A stretch of 64,000 nucleotides of DNA from Pseudomonas brassicacearum. Lineage in GTDB: Bacteria; Pseudomonadota; Gammaproteobacteria; Pseudomonadales; Pseudomonadaceae. Positions 60,970-64,000 of this stretch are shown one piece after another. The notes under the pieces were generated by a model. It did not search any database. It had not been told where the DNA came from and saw nothing but the letters and a program-made list of their open reading frames with translations. The stretch's first letter is position 1. The number at the start of each line of letters is the position of its first letter. Location of the stretch: contig NZ_MOBJ01000009.1 of NCBI RefSeq assembly GCF_003732225.1, positions 496,001 to 560,000 of the forward strand. The letters run 5' to 3'. The position numbers were made by a program, and so were the translations under genes.

Positions 60970-61078
60970 TGGCTGCTTCGCCGACTAGCTGTCTCCTGGT
61001 GATAGCTGTTCGACTTCATGACGGAAGCAAGACGATCAAAGAGATGGACCCGCCAGAATAGCGGGTCCGAAAGGCGGA

Positions 61079-62818
61079 TCAGAGCTTCGGCAACTGCCCG
61101 ACGCGCCCCAGCATCTCGGTCACGATCTGCAGATCCAGCAGGAACTGGTCGACGGTCTTGAACTCGTTGTCGGTGTGGCCGGTGTACTTGACCTCGGGTC
61201 TGGCCAGGCCGAATTGCACGCCATTGGGCAGTTCATGGACCGAGGTGGCGCCGGCAGAAGTGCCGAACGTGTGTTCCATACCAAGGTTTTCACTGGCCAC
61301 GGCCAGCAGGGCCTTGACCCATTCACCCTCAGGGTTGCGGTGCATCGGCTCGGCGATCGAGTAGTTGAAGGCCACCGCAATGTGGGTCTTCTTGCTCCAG
61401 GCGCCAAGTTTTTCGGCGATGTCGGTTTTGAGCGCTTCTGGGGACTTGCCGACCGGCACGCGCAGGTTGACCGCGAGCTTGAAGGCTTTCTCATCTATCC
61501 CGACATAGGTCAGGGAAGTGGTCAGCGGTCCCATGAAGGCATCGGAAAAGCCCACCCCTAATTTGCCACCCAGGTAGTTCAGCCCCCAGTTGTCGGCGGC
61601 GTAGCGAGCGGCGTCGGTAATGTGGTTGTGCTTGAGCGCGACCTTACCGTCGAGGCTATTGATGAAGTCCAGCATCCTTGCCACCGGGTTGACGCCTGAC
61701 TCGGGCTCGGAGGAGTGGGCGGAAACACCGGTGACCGTCAGCTTGACGTCCTTGCCGACGACCTTGGCGGTCACGTCGAAGTTACCGCCATTGCGCTTGG
61801 CATAATCAGTACCGGCCTTCTGCAGGCTGGCGGCCAATTCGGCGGGTTTATCACCCACAATGGTGGCGACCGAAGTCGATGGAATCTGGTTGGTGGCCAG
61901 GCCGCCGGTCATGGAGGAGATTTCCGCGCCGCTGCCTTCAGCCTTACGGCGGGCAAAGCTCGCCATGACGGTGCCGTAGCCTTTCTCGGCAATCACCACC
62001 GGGTAGCCGCCATCCAGCGCCAGGTTGTAGTTGGGTGTCGGGTTGTGTTCGAAGTAATAGGGGATGGCGTCGCCGGTGGTTTCCTCGGTGGTGTCTACCA
62101 GCAGCTTGAAATTCCTGGCCAGCGGCAGCTTCTCTTCCTTGACGATCTTCATGGCGTAGAGCGCCACCACGATGCCATTCTTGTCATCCTCGGTGCCCCT
62201 GCCATACATGCGGTCGCCAACCAGGGTGACCTTGAACGGATCGAGTCGGGTGCCGTCTTTCAGGACCCAGTTCTCTGGAGTTACGGGTACCACATCGGCA
62301 TGAGCGTGAATGCCCACGACTTCATCGCCACCACCTTCGAGGGAGATTTCATAGACGCGGTTGTCGATGTTGCGAAAGTTCAGGTTGAAGGCCTGGGCAA
62401 GGCTCTTGAGCTTGTCGGCGATCTTGATGAATTCGGGATTCTCGTGCTGGGCAACGCCGTCCACGCGAAAGGTCGGGATTGCCACCAGCTCGCGCAGGGT
62501 CTCGGTGGCCGCGTTGCCGTACTTCACCCGCGCATAGATGCCAAGCAGGCGATGGATCTCGTTCTGCTGTTCAGGGGAAAGGGGCTGGTTGCCCTGGAAA
62601 GCACTGATTGCCGGGCCGAGGTCAGCGGTTTTGGCAAGGTCGCTCTTGGCCAGGCTTCCCAAGAACTGCCTGAAATCAGTGACCGGTGCGTCACTGAAAG
62701 TCTTGAGGATGGTCGCGCTCTGTAGTGGTGTGATGTTGGCATGCGCTGACGTGGTGAACGACGAAAGGCTGGCCAGCATCAAGGTTGTCGCGGCCAGGTG
62801 CTTGAGTGAGAAGTCCAT
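61079..62818 (-). CDS. Exported M20-family dipeptidase
   Basis: About 579 residues with a signal peptide (LAATTLMLASLSSFTTSAHA). M20 zinc-site motifs are visible: GIHAHADVVPV, YGRGTEDDKNG, the catalytic VDTTEETTG, and the C-terminal YTGHTDNEF. A dimerisation domain lies between (TVTGVSAHSSEPESGVNPVA). It resembles PepV/Sapep-type dipeptidases but is longer at the N-terminus (about 90 extra residues). Likely periplasmic peptide hydrolysis. The start could also be the ATG at 62830, but that ATG touches its ribosome site. Confidence 0.9.
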   Translation of the reverse strand: MDFSLKHLAATTLMLASLSSFTTSAHANITPLQSATILKTFSDAPVTDFRQFLGSLAKSDLAKTADLGPAISAFQGNQPLSPEQQNEIHRLLGIYARVKYGNAATETLRELVAIPTFRVDGVAQHENPEFIKIADKLKSLAQAFNLNFRNIDNRVYEISLEGGGDEVVGIHAHADVVPVTPENWVLKDGTRLDPFKVTLVGDRMYGRGTEDDKNGIVVALYAMKIVKEEKLPLARNFKLLVDTTEETTGDAIPYYFEHNPTPNYNLALDGGYPVVIAEKGYGTVMASFARRKAEGSGAEISSMTGGLATNQIPSTSVATIVGDKPAELAASLQKAGTDYAKRNGGNFDVTAKVVGKDVKLTVTGVSAHSSEPESGVNPVARMLDFINSLDGKVALKHNHITDAARYAADNWGLNYLGGKLGVGFSDAFMGPLTTSLTYVGIDEKAFKLAVNLRVPVGKSPEALKTDIAEKLGAWSKKTHIAVAFNYSIAEPMHRNPEGEWVKALLAVASENLGMEHTFGTSAGATSVHELPNGVQFGLARPEVKYTGHTDNEFKTVDQFLLDLQIVTEMLGRVGQLPKL

Positions 62819-62965
62819 TGCTGGGGGCATTCCTTTGCAAGTAGTTTGTGAGAAATTTCTGATCGATGAGACAGAAACTTTTCCAAACTAACACCACGAG
62901 AGCGCAGTAGGGGAGTCCCTGAAGTGGGATCTGTCGCACAGAAATGCAAAAGCGACGCAGAAACG

Positions 62966-62993
62966 AAAAAGCCCCGGGAAGGTTCCCTGGGCC
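62966..62993 (-). terminator. Leftward rho-independent terminator
   Basis: Minus strand reads GGCCCAGGGAACC, TTCCCGGGGC, then TTTTT. It is upstream of the M20 gene, so it would block leftward read-through into that gene; no leftward gene is seen to its right within the window. Confidence 0.7.
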
Positions 62994-63038
62994 TACAGGT
63001 CCGTTGGGTGACGGGTCTTCATGTGCGGAATTGATGAT

Positions 63039-64000
63039 ATGAAGTTGTTTAGACCGTTGCTTCAGCGGCCCGTGGCGTTGCTGTGGGGAGGGCTGGCGCT
63101 ATCCTCGATTGGCGACGAACTCTTCGCGATCGCCGTCGCCTGGATGGCGGTGCAGATCGCCGGCACCGATGCGAGTTGGCTTAGTGCGTTGCGCGGCGGG
63201 GCCGCGCTGGCGGGGGCGTTGCTGGGAGGGATCTGGGCCGAGCGCTGGGACCATCGGCGTACGATGATCGGTGCCGACCTGACGCGGGCCGGGCTCGCCC
63301 TGATTCCGATGCTGGCCTGGGCACTGGGCATCATGAGCCTGTGGATGCTGGCGGTGCCAGTCATGCTCATGATGATCGTCAACTCTTTGTTCGAACCGGC
63401 CTTGCGCGCCAGCCTGCCACGCATTGTCGCGGCGCCGGACCAGTTGCAGGCGGTCAACGCGCTGTTCGACGCGATCATCCGGGTGGCCCGGGTGATCGGG
63501 CCGATGCTGGCCGCGGCAATTACGCTGCTGATTCCGCTTGAACATCTGTTTACCCTCAATAGCCTGACTTTCCTGATCTCGGCCTGGGCGGTGATGAAGC
63601 TGAGCAAGGCATTGCCTCGTCAACCGGTCAAGGTGACGAGCCGGCGTGCCGCCTTCACCGCCGGTTGGCGCAGCCTGGTCGGTCGCCGGCAGATGCGGGC
63701 GGTGTATGTGTGCGCCGGGTTGGGCAACGTCGCCTGGAGTCTGGGCATTTCCATCGGCATGGCGCTGGCCGTGGTCAAGTACGACATCCAGGGCTTCGGT
63801 GTACAGGGCTTTGCCGTCTACGGCCTGATCATGGGCGCCTATGGCTGCGGCAACCTGATCTCTATTTTTGTCGTCGGTAACCTGCATATCCGCCGCCTGT
63901 ATGGTGGCTTTACCTTCGGCTCCGTGGTCAACGGCCTGGGCATTGCGACCATCGGTGCGGCGGTGATGTACCTGCCTGCGGAGTACGTCCTGGCCGGGAT
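63039..64000 (+). CDS. MFS transporter, N-terminal part (cut by the window edge)
   Basis: An open frame of 320 codons continues past the right edge. It begins MKLFRPLLQRPVALLWGGLA and has about nine hydrophobic segments. The cytoplasmic motif after helix 2 is GIWAERWDHRRTMIGADLTR (motif A-like), and SLFEPALRASLPRIV fits the MFS_3/EntS-type drug or siderophore exporters. Substrate unknown. No strong ribosome site was seen before the ATG at 63039. Confidence 0.88.
   Translation, partial: MKLFRPLLQRPVALLWGGLALSSIGDELFAIAVAWMAVQIAGTDASWLSALRGGAALAGALLGGIWAERWDHRRTMIGADLTRAGLALIPMLAWALGIMSLWMLAVPVMLMMIVNSLFEPALRASLPRIVAAPDQLQAVNALFDAIIRVARVIGPMLAAAITLLIPLEHLFTLNSLTFLISAWAVMKLSKALPRQPVKVTSRRAAFTAGWRSLVGRRQMRAVYVCAGLGNVAWSLGISIGMALAVVKYDIQGFGVQGFAVYGLIMGAYGCGNLISIFVVGNLHIRRLYGGFTFGSVVNGLGIATIGAAVMYLPAEYVLAG

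Noticed and set aside
56187..61075. Genomic island bounded by a duplicated tRNA-Gly end
   Set aside because: No second copy of the attachment sequence and no integrase gene were seen in the window, so no boundaries can be claimed.
63099..63887. 262-codon minus-strand ORF near the right edge
   Set aside because: It is opposite a clear MFS transporter frame that runs off the window, and has shadow-frame composition.

Overview
The window is a 64 kb stretch of a Pseudomonas chromosome, most likely from the P. fluorescens group. The evidence is the conserved gacA-uvrC-pgsA-tRNA-Gly block with a TTG-started gacA, GC-rich codon use, and a dense population of REP/REPIN elements of the kind known from that group. 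I see at least eight copies of the class with the core GCGAGCAAGCTCGC, three of the class with GCTGCCGAAGGCTGCGATC, and one long third type. No IS element, phage or CRISPR array was seen.

Layout. 1-116 is the end of nfuA. 289-10065 is a cobalt/cobalamin locus: cobM, cobE, cbtA and cbtB run left and cobW, cobN and chlD run right, each arm preceded by its own cobalamin riboswitch. chlD needs a -1 frameshift to make the full AAA+/VWA protein; the slippery heptamer and an 11-bp hairpin are both visible. cobN carries a complete REPIN inside its reading frame. 10189-14269 is an unusual phospholipase D-like / tyrosinase / DUF2182 cluster. A periplasmic TPR-like protein, an Old Yellow Enzyme homologue divergent from a MerR regulator, and a thioredoxin-like gene follow. 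18986-25864 is a catabolic operon (ABC importer, RidA, IclR regulator, DSD-type PLP enzyme, KDG kinase) that fits D-glucosaminate use, with a sigma-54-like promoter and an IclR-type palindrome in front.

25987-30092 holds a parvulin, a hybrid histidine kinase and a PilT/PilU ATPase. 30243-33992 is an AT-leaning 1249-residue toxin-like protein whose C-terminal part looks like a damaged aspzincin protease. 34056-40122 is a ketone-body module: acetoacetate-CoA ligase, 3-hydroxybutyrate dehydrogenase, GntP permease and a sigma-54 activator, with a visible -24/-12 promoter and two matching inverted repeats as probable enhancer sites. 40259-45815 is yejABEF, a peptide importer. 46051-49836 contains two orphan beta-rich proteins, a second parvulin and a cytoplasmic lipase.

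49929-51487 is a DAHP synthase behind a textbook-like attenuator: a 42-codon leader peptide with a dense aromatic tail, a 13-bp terminator, and then a second aromatic-rich small ORF. 51648-56186 is the conserved core (nitrilase-family hydrolase, GNAT, gacA, uvrC, pgsA, tRNA-Gly). 56400-60969 is an accessory-looking set of small oxidoreductase genes with two LysR regulators. The window closes with an M20 peptidase and an MFS transporter cut by the right edge.
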